A stretch of 64,000 bases of DNA from JAHEEL01 sp963785245 (GTDB lineage: Bacteria > Actinomycetota > Acidimicrobiia > Spongiisociales > UBA5794). The stretch's first letter is position 1, and the number at the start of each line of letters is the position of its first letter. The notes below the pieces were generated by a model, which saw nothing but the letters and a program-made list of their open reading frames with translations, was not told where the DNA came from and did no database searches. Below, in pieces: positions 25,938-33,686 of this stretch. The stretch spans positions 62,001 through 126,000 of the forward strand of contig CAWAUO010000001.1 in assembly GCA_963785245.1 (NCBI GenBank), given 5' to 3'. The position numbers and the translations under genes are program-made.

Positions 25938-27817
25938 CCGACATCACCTTCGTTCGAGTGCGCCCTGCCGAGGCGATCCGGGACCGCTGGGCAGAAGCCA
26001 GGCGGCGGGAAGGAGCGACCGCGGTCGAGGTCGAACTCCTGACGGACGCGGACCGCGAGGCCGCGTTCAACGCGGGGCTGCTCCCAATCGGAGGGGAGCG
26101 TTCTCCGACGATCGCCCCGGCCTACGTCGCGACGCCGGAGGGTGCCCTCGCCCTTGCCAGGCAAGGCGTCCGGGGCTGGCAGATCACGGTCGCGGGCACC
26201 GGCGACCGTGCCGCAACCATCGATGCCCTGGCCCGGACCCGAGCGGCGTTCTACCGCGTCGGTCGTAGCGCCGTCGCCGATGCCTCGTCGATCGCGGGAC
26301 TCCCCGGCATCGACTCGAGGGTGTCCGTGTTCGTCGACACGATCGACGAGGCCATCGAGGCGATCGACCTTGGAGCGCGTGATCTTGTGCTGCGCGGCTG
26401 GGACACCGAAGCGATCGGCGCACTCCGTGACGCCGCCCCTCATCCGCTCCTCGAACGGACGGTGCTGCCGATCAGGCTCCCGATCGACGAGGCCAGGAAT
26501 CGCCTCGAACCTGGTGCCTTCAAGACGTATCTCGATCTGATCGACGCATCGGGCGTCGCTCGTCCACGAACCGAATGGGCCCCTGGCAAGGAACTGCCCG
26601 CGCCCCATCCGCCCGGGCGCTTCTCCGCGCAATGGGCCGACGAGGCCTGGGATCACGAACCGGTCGGCGATCGCTACGCCGCCGTGGGCGTGGACCTCCG
26701 CCGCATCCTCGACCGATCGCTCGCCGGTCACCGCCCGACGAGAGACGAGGTCCAACGCCTCTTCGAAGCTCGCGGCAACGAGGTCGACGAGATCGCCGCA
26801 ACCGCAGACATCATCCGCCAGCGCGTCAACGGCGAGACGGTGTCGTTCATCGCCAATCGCAACATCAACTACACAAACCAGTGCACGTACAAGTGCGGGT
26901 TCTGCGCGTTCTCAAAGGGTCCGCGATCGCTCAACCTCCGCGAGGATCCATACCTGCTGAGCGTGCCACAAGTCGTCGAACGCGCCGTGGACGTGTGGAA
27001 CCGCGGTGCAACCGAAGTGTGCCTCCAGGGCGGGATCCACCCCAAGTTCACCGGCGACTTTTACGTCACCATGCTGGAATCGATCAAACAGGCGATTCCG
27101 GGCATGCACGTCCACGGGTTCACACCCCTCGAGGTCTGGCAGGGAGCTGCGACCCTCGGAGTCCCGGTTCGCTGCTTTCTCGAGACGCTTCGTGACGCCG
27201 GCCTGGGAACGCTGCCCGGTACGGCGGCAGAGATCCTCGACGATCGCGTCCGCGAGCACCTGTGTCCCGACAAGATTCGGACCTCGCAGTGGGCCGAGGT
27301 GATGCTCACCGCCCACGACCTCGGCCTGCGCTCAACCGCCACCATCATGTTCGGTCACATCGATGATCCGTCGGCGTGGGCGAACCACATCGAGACCATC
27401 CGACACATCCAGGAGCGCACCGGCGGTTTCACCGAGTTCGTGCCACTCCCGTTCGTGCACATGGGGGCGCCCATCTACGTCAGGGGCACCGCCCGACCCG
27501 GGCCGACGTGGGACGAAGTCGTGCTCATCCACTCGGTCGCCCGGATCGCATTCGACGGCCTCATCGACAACATCCAGGCTTCGTGGGTCAAGCTCGGACT
27601 CGAAGCAGGCCTCACCCTCTTGAACGCCGGAGCCAACGACCTCGGTGGAACCCTGATGGATGAGTACATCTCGGCCGCCGCCGGCGCTTCGCACGGGACA
27701 ATGCTTGATGCCGACGACTTCGTCATCGCGATCGAGTCGATCGGCCGCACCCCGCGACAGCGCACCACCCTCTACGGCAATGCTCCGGCCGTCAGGATTG
27801 GCGGTGGGATCTCATGA
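25934..27817 (+). CDS. cofH: FO synthase subunit CofH with an extra N-terminal domain
   Basis: CofH couples tyrosine to 5-amino-6-ribitylaminouracil in FO synthesis. The CofH part starts near residue 250 (LRRILDRSLAGHRPTRDE) and has NRNINYTNQCTYKCGFC with the CX3CX2C cluster near residues 317-324, CLQGGIHP, GTLPGTAAEI and a C-terminal GANDLGGT block. The whole protein is 627 residues, against about 380-480 for most CofH. The first 250 residues are an alternating alpha/beta region that I do not recognise and is not a CofG. ATG 25934 overlaps the cofG stop, so the extension is in frame and probably translated. Confidence 0.92.
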   Translation: MTDITFVRVRPAEAIRDRWAEARRREGATAVEVELLTDADREAAFNAGLLPIGGERSPTIAPAYVATPEGALALARQGVRGWQITVAGTGDRAATIDALARTRAAFYRVGRSAVADASSIAGLPGIDSRVSVFVDTIDEAIEAIDLGARDLVLRGWDTEAIGALRDAAPHPLLERTVLPIRLPIDEARNRLEPGAFKTYLDLIDASGVARPRTEWAPGKELPAPHPPGRFSAQWADEAWDHEPVGDRYAAVGVDLRRILDRSLAGHRPTRDEVQRLFEARGNEVDEIAATADIIRQRVNGETVSFIANRNINYTNQCTYKCGFCAFSKGPRSLNLREDPYLLSVPQVVERAVDVWNRGATEVCLQGGIHPKFTGDFYVTMLESIKQAIPGMHVHGFTPLEVWQGAATLGVPVRCFLETLRDAGLGTLPGTAAEILDDRVREHLCPDKIRTSQWAEVMLTAHDLGLRSTATIMFGHIDDPSAWANHIETIRHIQERTGGFTEFVPLPFVHMGAPIYVRGTARPGPTWDEVVLIHSVARIAFDGLIDNIQASWVKLGLEAGLTLLNAGANDLGGTLMDEYISAAAGASHGTMLDADDFVIAIESIGRTPRQRTTLYGNAPAVRIGGGIS

Positions 27818-28395
27818 AGCGCAGCGGCGACGCCACCAAGGACCAACTCTTCGACGCAGCAGCACACCTGTTCCGTGAGTACGGATACGCGGAGACCTCC
27901 CACGCCGACATCTCCGCAGAGGCCGACATTGGGCGTACCACGTTCTACGAGCACTTCGCGTCCAAAGAAGACCTGCTCGTCCAACTGGTCCAGCGCGACT
28001 TGCCGATCCTGATCGACGAAATCCTGTCCGACGTCAAGCCGGGGCTCCCGCCCGACGTCCGGCTTCGGGAGCTCACGATTCGATTCGTCGAATTCGTCGG
28101 CACCGACCACCTCGGCCTGATCCTTCACACCGAAGTGCCACGCCTCACCGTCGAGGCACAGCAAGCCATCGCGGGATCCCACGAGGCACTCTCGAATGAG
28201 GTGATGGATATCTACCTGACGGGGGTTGCCGGCGGGGTCTTCGTTGCGTTGCCCGGGCCGGTCGTGGGACGGCTGATCCAGGAGACGATGATGGCCGGTG
28301 GTCGAACCGTGATGGACCTTCCGGAGCCGAAGCAGCACGTCCATGAGATCGCGGACGCAACCGCCGGTTTCCTCGTGAACGGGCTCCGCCCGTAG
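27814..28395 (+). CDS. TetR-family transcriptional regulator
   Basis: This 193-residue regulator has an N-terminal helix-turn-helix (LFDAAAHLFREYGYAETSHADISAEADIGRT in the family layout, recognition end RTTFYEHF) and an all-alpha ligand domain. Its ATG overlaps the cofH stop by 4 nt, so it may sense a ligand linked to F420 or to the adjacent transporter (inference). It is the last gene of cofG-cofH-tetR. Confidence 0.9.
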   Translation: MKRSGDATKDQLFDAAAHLFREYGYAETSHADISAEADIGRTTFYEHFASKEDLLVQLVQRDLPILIDEILSDVKPGLPPDVRLRELTIRFVEFVGTDHLGLILHTEVPRLTVEAQQAIAGSHEALSNEVMDIYLTGVAGGVFVALPGPVVGRLIQETMMAGGRTVMDLPEPKQHVHEIADATAGFLVNGLRP

Positions 28396-28404
28396 CGTCG
28401 TCGG

Positions 28405-28410
28405 TACCAT
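28405..28410 (+). promoter_or_regulatory. Leaderless -10 box of trmD
   Basis: TACCAT ends 7 nt before the trmD ATG. No Shine-Dalgarno site is present. This gives trmD its own promoter now that it is separated from rimM. Confidence 0.5.
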
Positions 28411-28417
28411 CCACCTC

Positions 28418-29101
28418 ATGCAGATCAACGTCGTCACGATCTTCCCCGAGTTCTTCGCCTCGCCGCTTGAGACGAGTCTGGTCGGCAAGGCCAGGGGAGA
28501 CGGCTCCCTCAAGGTGGTGCTCCACGATCTTCGCGATCATGGCAAGGGCATCCATCGGCAGGTGGATGACTCGCCGTTCGGCGGCGGCGCCGGCATGGTC
28601 ATGATGGTGGAGCCGCTCGCAGCGGTGCTCGATCCGCTCGCACAGACACACCGTGTGTTGCTCACACCCGGTGGGCGTCGGCTGGACCAGGAGACGCTGG
28701 ACCGCTGGGCGGCCGTCGAGGAACTCACCCTGGTCTGTGGCCGCTACGAGGGCATCGACGAGCGTGTCGCCGAACACTTCGTCGACGAAGAGGTCTCCCT
28801 CGGCGACTATGTCCTGTTGGGCGGAGAAGTCGGCGCGCTCGCCATCATCGAAGGAGTTGCCCGTCTGCTCGATGGCGTGGTCGGCAACCCGGTATCGGTC
28901 GAGACGGAGAGTTTCCGCGACGGTCTGCTTGAGGAGCCCCAGTACACCCGCCCGGCCGAGTTCCGTGGATGGACGGTCCCCGAGGTGCTGCGGTCCGGCG
29001 ACCATGGAAAGGTCGAGGAGTGGCGGCGGGAGCAGCGGCTCGACCGGACGCGGCGAACGCAGGCCGGATCTGCTGGGAGAAGGAGCCGAGTAGCCGAGTG
29101 A
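28418..29101 (+). CDS. trmD: tRNA (guanine37-N1)-methyltransferase TrmD
   Basis: TrmD methylates G37 next to the anticodon to prevent frameshifting. The 227-residue SPOUT enzyme has VVTIFPEFF, HRQVDDSPFGGGAGMV, CGRYEGIDERV and the knot SLGDYVLLGGEVGA, then the conserved EPQYTRP. The last codons lie within a tandem octamer repeat (29084-29115), so the C-terminal residues (RRSRVAE) derive from repeat sequence. rplS follows after a promoter. Confidence 0.97.
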   Translation: MQINVVTIFPEFFASPLETSLVGKARGDGSLKVVLHDLRDHGKGIHRQVDDSPFGGGAGMVMMVEPLAAVLDPLAQTHRVLLTPGGRRLDQETLDRWAAVEELTLVCGRYEGIDERVAEHFVDEEVSLGDYVLLGGEVGALAIIEGVARLLDGVVGNPVSVETESFRDGLLEEPQYTRPAEFRGWTVPEVLRSGDHGKVEEWRREQRLDRTRRTQAGSAGRRSRVAE

Positions 29102-29115
29102 TTGAGTAGCCGAGC
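29084..29115. repeat. Four octamer units overlapping the trmD stop
   Basis: AGCCGAGT twice, GATTGAGT once and AGCCGAGC once in direct tandem. The first two units are inside the trmD reading frame and the stop codon lies in the third. The reverse complement of the same octamer appears at 46872-46887 before ispG. Confidence 0.7.
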
Positions 29116-29153
29116 ACGGCACACTCGGGCTCCCACTTAGGTTCTTGGGTTGC

Positions 29154-29196
29154 TACCATCCGGGTTCCGCTCTTCCCCCTTGTCTTGGAGGATCCC
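29154..29196 (+). promoter_or_regulatory. rplS promoter, leader and ribosome-binding site
   Basis: TACCAT (29154-29159) is a likely -10 box, giving a leader of about 30 nt. GGAGG (29187-29191) lies 5 nt before GTG 29197 and decides the start over an in-frame TTG at 29185. Confidence 0.5.
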
Positions 29197-29541
29197 GTGA
29201 ATACGCTCGATCAGATCGAGGGCGCCCAACTGCGCGATGACATTCCGGACTTCGGTCCCGGCGACACTGTGCGCGTGCACGTTCGTGTCATCGAGGGTGG
29301 ACGGGAACGGACCCAGGCGTTCGAAGGTGTCGTGATCGCCCGCAAGGGTGGCGGCATCCGTGAGACGTTCACGGTTCGGAAGATCAGCTTCGGCGTCGGC
29401 GTCGAACGCATCTTCCCCGTTCATGCTCCGATCATTCAGACCATCGAAGTCCTCCGCCGCGGTGACGTGCGCAGGGCGAAGCTGTACTACCTTCGTGACC
29501 GGGTCGGCAAGGCCACCCGGATCAAGGAGAAGCGCGACTGA
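29197..29541 (+). CDS. rplS: Ribosomal protein bL19
   Basis: This large-subunit protein lies at the 30S-50S interface. The 114-residue product has FGPGDTVRVHVRVIEGGRER, FEGVVIARKGGGIRETFTVR, ERIFPVHAPIIQ and the C-terminal KLYYLRDRVGKATRIKE. The start is fixed by the Shine-Dalgarno site. The next gene's coding-like sequence appears to begin at the stop codon. Confidence 0.97.
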   Translation: MNTLDQIEGAQLRDDIPDFGPGDTVRVHVRVIEGGRERTQAFEGVVIARKGGGIRETFTVRKISFGVGVERIFPVHAPIIQTIEVLRRGDVRRAKLYYLRDRVGKATRIKEKRD

Positions 29542-29645
29542 TCGGCCCCGACCGGCCCAGCGCCACCGAACACGACCCGTCAAGCTGGCGGGTCGTTGTC
29601 GCGCCGCTCGACGCTTCGGCGATCACTGCGGCAACGGCCCAACTG

Positions 29646-30218
29646 GTGAAGATGGACCCGGGACTTGCGGAGATCGCTGAGCGCAACGGAGTCCCGCCGT
29701 TGTGGGCCCGCGAACCCGGCTTCCGTACGATGCTGCGCCTGATCCTCGAGCAGCAGGTCTCTCTGGCGTCGGCAGACGCTGCATACCGGAAGCTCGAGGA
29801 TGTCCTCGGGTGCGTTGAGCCTGAGCCGTTCCTTCTCCTCACCGACGACCACCTCAAGGCCGTCGGGTTCTCCCGGCAGAAGGCCGGCTACGTGCGGGGC
29901 CTCGCCGCCGGGGTGATCGACGGTTCGATTGACCTCGACCATGCGGCCGGGCTTCCAGACGAACCAGCGCTCGATCACCTGTTGAGAATCCGGGGTGTGG
30001 GTCCGTGGACGGCGGCCTGCTATCTACTCTTCGCGCTTCTCCGGGCCGACGTCTGGCCGCCGGGTGATCGGGCTCTCGAAGTCGCGATCGGGCGGGTCTA
30101 CGGACTGGTCGACGCCTCGCCCAAGGATGAAGCCAACGGGCGTGCCGAGGCCTGGCGGCCGTTCCGCTCGGTGGCTGCCCGCCTCCTCTGGCACGAGTAC
30201 CTCGGAGGCCGCGGGTGA
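29646..30218 (+). CDS. DNA-3-methyladenine glycosylase (AlkA / HhH-GPD family)
   Basis: This base-excision enzyme removes alkylated bases. It has the HhH-GPD core: LILEQQVSLASADAAY, the helix-hairpin-helix RIRGVGPWTAAC near residue 115 of this version and the catalytic Asp of PPGDRALEVAIG. The AlkA N-terminal subdomain is absent, as in short actinobacterial forms. GTG 29646 is the first canonical start, giving 190 residues. However, the frame is open with strong G/C at third positions back to a CTG at 29538 that overlaps the rplS stop (CTGA) and follows AAGGAG, so the true start may be there. Its stop overlaps lepB. Confidence 0.88.
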   Translation: MKMDPGLAEIAERNGVPPLWAREPGFRTMLRLILEQQVSLASADAAYRKLEDVLGCVEPEPFLLLTDDHLKAVGFSRQKAGYVRGLAAGVIDGSIDLDHAAGLPDEPALDHLLRIRGVGPWTAACYLLFALLRADVWPPGDRALEVAIGRVYGLVDASPKDEANGRAEAWRPFRSVAARLLWHEYLGGRG

Positions 30219-30910
30219 GCGACGGATTGGGAGATACGGGCGGTAGTGTGGATGGCGTGACTGCGCCCGATTCCGGCTCCGTTGCGCCCGTACCGGCAGA
30301 GGCCGACGGCGCTCCGGAGCCCAAGAAGCATGCTCTGCCGTTCTGGCTCGAACTGCCGCTCCTCATCCTCGCGGCGCTCCTCATCGCCGTCGTCATCAAG
30401 ACGTTCTTCTTCCAGGCGTTCTGGATCCCGTCGTCTTCGATGGAGGACACGCTGCAGATCGACGATCGTGTGATGGTGAACAAACTCGCCTACCGCATTG
30501 GAGACCTTCAGCGTGGGCATGTGGTCGTGTTCGACGATCCACGCATCGATGCGGCGCCGGAGGAGACGCTCTTCGAGGCGTCACGGCGCAACATCACCGA
30601 GGCCATCGGTCTCTCCGTTCCCCGAACCGAGTTCATCAAACGCGTCATCGGACTGCCGGGAGAGCGCGTCGAGATCGTCGAGAACCAAGTATTCATCGAC
30701 GGAGCCCCGATCGATGAACCGTATCTCAAAGCGGGTTCGTTGATGCCGGACTTCGGGCCGATCATCGTCCCCGACGGTGAGATGTTCGTGATGGGCGACA
30801 ACCGGAACTCGAGCCAGGACAGCCGGTACTTCGGATCGGTGGCGACCGACACGGTCGTCGGACGAGCCTTCGTCATCATGTGGCCGATCTCGCGATGGTC
30901 GGGCCTCTGA
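30215..30910 (+). CDS. lepB: Signal peptidase I
   Basis: This membrane serine protease cleaves signal peptides from exported proteins. The 231-residue protein has a Pro/Ala-rich cytoplasmic N-terminus, one membrane segment (about residues 44-66), the nucleophile in PSSSMEDTL, the general-base Lys in FIKRVIGLPGERV and the GDNRNSSQDSRYFG box. GTG 30215 overlaps the upstream stop (GTGA). It is in its usual actinobacterial place after rplS; rnhB, often next, is not present here. Confidence 0.96.
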   Translation: MSDGLGDTGGSVDGVTAPDSGSVAPVPAEADGAPEPKKHALPFWLELPLLILAALLIAVVIKTFFFQAFWIPSSSMEDTLQIDDRVMVNKLAYRIGDLQRGHVVVFDDPRIDAAPEETLFEASRRNITEAIGLSVPRTEFIKRVIGLPGERVEIVENQVFIDGAPIDEPYLKAGSLMPDFGPIIVPDGEMFVMGDNRNSSQDSRYFGSVATDTVVGRAFVIMWPISRWSGL

Positions 30911-30936
30911 CCCCTGGGTTACCAACACACGGCCGG

Positions 30937-30942
30937 TAGCAT
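30937..30942 (+). promoter_or_regulatory. Probable -10 box of the DUF2469 gene
   Basis: TAGCAT, followed by a leader of about 26 nt that contains GGGAG (30962-30966) before GTG 30975. Confidence 0.4.
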
Positions 30943-30974
30943 CGAGTTGCCGACCACGGACGGGAGAAGCACGA

Positions 30975-31271
30975 GTGGGCGAAGAGGATCTCGAGCGGTA
31001 CGAAACCGACGTTGAGTTGCAGATCTACCGCGAGTACCGAGATGTCCTCCCGATGTTCCGCTACGTCGTCGAGACCGAGCGTCGCTTCTACCTCGCGAAC
31101 CAGGTCGAGATGAACACCCGATCCGTCGACGGCTCCGTCTACTTCGAACTCGAACTCGAAGACGCCTGGGTCTGGGACATGTTCCGACCCGCCCGTTTCG
31201 TGAAACGCGTCCGGGTGATGACCTTTCGCGACGTCAACATCGAAGAGACCGACATCCCTTCGGAGTTCTAG
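30975..31271 (+). CDS. Actinobacterial conserved protein, DUF2469
   Basis: This 98-residue protein belongs to a family almost confined to actinobacteria and of unknown function. The match covers the whole length: DLERYETDVELQIYREYRDV, VVETERRFYLANQVE, AWVWDMFRPARFVKRVRV and the C-terminal FRDVNIEE. It lies between lepB and yraN, as in mycobacteria. It is a useful taxonomic marker for the window. Confidence 0.93.
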   Translation: MGEEDLERYETDVELQIYREYRDVLPMFRYVVETERRFYLANQVEMNTRSVDGSVYFELELEDAWVWDMFRPARFVKRVRVMTFRDVNIEETDIPSEF

Positions 31272-31303
31272 TTCTCGTCACCTCCCGGTGACACCATGCG
31301 GGC

Positions 31304-31633
31304 ATGGCCACACGCCGCATGACCGTCGGCTCAGCCGGTGAATCGGTCGCCGCCCGCTTCCTGGAACGTCGCGGAGCGACCGTCGTCCGCCGCAACCTCC
31401 GTTTCGGGAGCGACGAGATTGACCTGATCGCCCGCATCCGGAGCACCCTCGTCGCCGTCGAGGTGAAGACCGGTATCGGCGCCGACAGCCGTCCGTGGGA
31501 GAATTTCGACGCGGCCAAGCGAGGCCGGACCCGCCGCGTGGCACGCCGGCTTGGTATCAGAAGGGTCGATCTCATCACCGTGGAGTTCACGCGCGATCGG
31601 GTCACCGTCCGATGGCTACCCGAGAGCGCCTGA
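31304..31633 (+). CDS. YraN / UPF0102 endonuclease-like protein
   Basis: This 109-residue protein has the restriction-endonuclease-like core of UPF0102 (GESVAARFLERRG, FGSDEIDLI, LVAVEVKT), with the E-D-EVK catalytic-type residues. The role is uncertain; the family is linked to DNA repair or recombination by context (next to comM and dprA in many genomes). CACCAT (31292-31297) ends 6 nt before the ATG, so it may be leaderless. Its 3' end overlaps a minus-strand gene by 18 nt. Confidence 0.9.
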   Translation: MATRRMTVGSAGESVAARFLERRGATVVRRNLRFGSDEIDLIARIRSTLVAVEVKTGIGADSRPWENFDAAKRGRTRRVARRLGIRRVDLITVEFTRDRVTVRWLPESA

Positions 31634-31825
31634 ACCGAAACGGCGGCGCTGCTCCTTGAACCAGCATCCGCGATGCCAGTGGCGACGGAGGTCCGGGGCA
31701 AGGTCCGGCACGACCACGACATGTCCAACACCGGGTTCGATCCACGACTCGCATCCCGGGCATACGTAGGCCTTGCGCGCCCGATACGGCTGAACCGTGT
31801 GGACGGTCACCTCGTCGAGGGTCAC
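31616..31825 (-). CDS. Small zinc-ribbon-like actinobacterial protein
   Basis: This 69-residue protein has YRARKAYVCPGCESWIEPGVGH and, near the end, HWHRGCW. The CPGC pair with the later His/Cys suggests one zinc site. Similar short proteins are widespread in actinobacteria with no known function. GTG 31825 overlaps the stop of the upstream membrane peptide gene (GTGA), so the two form one minus-strand unit. Confidence 0.75.
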   Translation of the reverse strand: MTLDEVTVHTVQPYRARKAYVCPGCESWIEPGVGHVVVVPDLAPDLRRHWHRGCWFKEQRRRFGSGALG

Positions 31826-31932
31826 CCGAAGAACCCCCAGGCGACGACGGCGAGCGTCACGAGAACGAACCCGACAACCAGCAGGATGTCGGCCGTCGAT
31901 GGCTTCTGTTCACGGAAGGGGTTGAAGCCCAT
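31822..31932 (-). CDS. 36-residue membrane protein
   Basis: This very short gene encodes MGFNPFREQKPSTADI followed by one hydrophobic segment (about residues 17-35, ending WGFFG). Short proteins with the same MGFNPFR start and single membrane helix occur in many actinobacteria; function is unknown. TACGTT (complement of 31939-31944) ends 6 nt before the ATG, a leaderless arrangement. It is translationally coupled to the zinc-ribbon gene. Confidence 0.75.
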   Translation of the reverse strand: MGFNPFREQKPSTADILLVVGFVLVTLAVVAWGFFG

Positions 31933-31938
31933 GCGGAC

Positions 31939-31986
31939 AACGTAGCGGAGTCGCGTCGCAGGCGAGCATTGTGGGGGTGCTAGTTT
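31939..31986. promoter_or_regulatory. Divergent leaderless promoters, membrane peptide / enoyl-CoA hydratase
   Basis: On the minus strand TACGTT (31939-31944, complement) ends 6 nt before ATG 31932. On the plus strand TAGTTT (31981-31986) ends 6 nt before ATG 31993. No Shine-Dalgarno sites are present. Confidence 0.5.
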
Positions 31987-31992
31987 CGGCCC

Positions 31993-32769
31993 ATGGCATT
32001 TGTGAACATCGAAGACCGGGGGAGGGTCCGGTGGGCGACGATGTCGTCTCCTGAGACGAAGAATGCCGTTCCGAAGGTCGGCTGGACTGAACTCGCAGAG
32101 GTCTTCGATCGGTACGAAGCGTCCGAGCAACGTGTGCTGGTCCTCACCGGCGACGGCGGAGACTTCTGCGCAGGAGCGGATCTCGGTGCTGATTTTTCGG
32201 GCTTCGGGACGGCCGCGGCGAATGCCGAGTACATGCGCCTCCCGAACCGGGCGGCGCTCGCCCTGCACCGACTGTCGAAACCGACCGTTGCTGCCGTCGA
32301 CGGGGTGGCGGTCGGCGCCGGCATGAACCTCGCCCTCGGGTGCGACATCGTGATCGCATCCGAGCGAGTCCGATTCGCAGAGATCTTCGTCCAGCGCGGC
32401 CTGACGCTCGACTTCGGGGGTACCTGGCTCTTGCCGAGACTTGTCGGCCTGAGCCGGGCCCGGGAGTTGGCGCTCACCGGCCGGATCGTGGACGCGGAAG
32501 AAGCGGCAGCGATCGGTCTCGTGACCCGGATCGTCCGCGCCGAAGAACTCGAAGCCGAAGCCTCCACGATCGCCGAGCAACTGGCCGCTGGGGCGCCCCT
32601 TGCCCAGCGCCTCATCAAGGTCGCACTCGATCGCTCGTCAACCATGACGTTTGAACAGGCGCTCGCGTTCGAGGAACAAGCACAGGCGACGCTGCTGGGA
32701 TCCGAGGACCTGTTCGAAGGTACAGCGGCGTTCTTCCAGAAGCGTCCACCGGAGTTCAAGGGCCGCTGA
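31993..32769 (+). CDS. Enoyl-CoA hydratase / isomerase family protein
   Basis: This is a crotonase-fold enzyme of 258 residues. It has the oxyanion-hole regions CAGADLGAD near residue 58 and GVAVGAGMNLALGCDIVIA near residue 103, and RGLTLDFGGTWLLPRLVGL. The DFGGTWLLPR segment, with Asp in place of the second catalytic Glu, resembles PaaG/isomerase-type members more than classical hydratases. The substrate is unknown. It stands alone behind a leaderless promoter. Confidence 0.88.
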   Translation: MAFVNIEDRGRVRWATMSSPETKNAVPKVGWTELAEVFDRYEASEQRVLVLTGDGGDFCAGADLGADFSGFGTAAANAEYMRLPNRAALALHRLSKPTVAAVDGVAVGAGMNLALGCDIVIASERVRFAEIFVQRGLTLDFGGTWLLPRLVGLSRARELALTGRIVDAEEAAAIGLVTRIVRAEELEAEASTIAEQLAAGAPLAQRLIKVALDRSSTMTFEQALAFEEQAQATLLGSEDLFEGTAAFFQKRPPEFKGR

Positions 32770-32805
32770 TCCGGCGTTCACACGGTCCTGTGCCACCATG
32801 GGGTC

Positions 32806-33270
32806 ATGGTCTGGGTGGTTCTCGCCGCGATCGGTGTGGCCCTGGCTCTCATCATCGTCGGCGTGCACCCGTTGCTCACCTGGGCCGAGCGGCGTGGCTG
32901 GGTGTACTACCGATCGACCGACCGGCCGAGGCCACACTCGCTCGGTCTCGTCGGAGGGATCTACCAGCCTTCCGTCACGCACGTCATCGAACAGCAGGTT
33001 GTCGAGGAGACCGAAGCGGATCAGGCAGCGTCCGGGGAGGACTCCTCGGTCGCACGCTCCGGCCCGGGCCGCTCCCCGCAATCAACCCAGGGGGTCGAGG
33101 ACCCGAATCTTCACCTCGTCGGCATCCACGCCATCAGCGAACTGGCTGCTTCGTGGCGGGATCAGCGAGTCGACGCGAACCCAACGCTCGATCGAGAGGA
33201 GTCGGCCGGGACTTCGCGAGAGTTCGATGTCTGTGCTCATGTCGAGGACATCAAGGGCATTGGCCAGTGA
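32806..33270 (+). CDS. Small single-pass membrane protein with a run-on C-terminus
   Basis: The 154-residue frame has one N-terminal membrane helix (about residues 3-24), then LTWAERRGWVYYR, typical of short conserved actinobacterial membrane proteins. Sequence up to about residue 85 looks genuine. The last 63 residues lie antisense to the 3' end of the minus-strand gene at 33082 and look like its shadow, so an original stop may have been lost. CACCAT (32794-32799) ends 6 nt before the ATG, suggesting a leaderless mRNA. Function is unknown. Confidence 0.6.
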   Translation: MVWVVLAAIGVALALIIVGVHPLLTWAERRGWVYYRSTDRPRPHSLGLVGGIYQPSVTHVIEQQVVEETEADQAASGEDSSVARSGPGRSPQSTQGVEDPNLHLVGIHAISELAASWRDQRVDANPTLDREESAGTSREFDVCAHVEDIKGIGQ

Positions 33271-33612
33271 CTTGAGCGCTACTCCGAAGAGCACGATCCA
33301 CGCCAAGAATCCGGCGAGGCCCGCTTCGATTGAGGTTGAGGCGATCAACCAGGCGGCGGATGCCACGGCGAAGAGGCCAAGGTGGATCTGCAGGCGTACG
33401 CGTCTGATGCGACGCCGCTCGTACATCGCTGCCGTTGCGAGTGCCGCGCGCCGCGTGCGGTGTGACGACAAGGCCGGTTCCTCCTGCCATCCGAGGCCGC
33501 TCCGGCCGATCTCGAGTTGCCACCGGCGCTGATCGGGGAGCGACACGCGCCGCACCCGGTACGGTCCTGCATTCAGACCGTCTGCAGCTTCCTGCCAGGT
33601 GAGGCTGGCCAC
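33082..33612 (-). CDS. Membrane protein of unknown function
   Basis: This 176-residue protein has a hydrophilic N-terminal region (VASLTWQEAADGLNAGPYR), then two adjacent membrane helices (about residues 82-101 and 105-125), then a hydrophilic C-terminus. I chose GTG 33612, with GAGG 6 nt upstream; the frame further upstream is antisense to comM. I do not recognise the family. Its 3' 189 nt overlap the convergent gene at 32806-33270. Confidence 0.6.
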   Translation of the reverse strand: MASLTWQEAADGLNAGPYRVRRVSLPDQRRWQLEIGRSGLGWQEEPALSSHRTRRAALATAAMYERRRIRRVRLQIHLGLFAVASAAWLIASTSIEAGLAGFLAWIVLFGVALKSLANALDVLDMSTDIELSRSPGRLLSIERWVRVDSLIPPRSSQFADGVDADEVKIRVLDPLG

Positions 33613-33686
33613 CGAGCACCTCTTCGGATCGCGAATCGTGGCTTCATCATCACAGGTCGGTCGGCAGAGGGGAAGGAGCAATTTCC

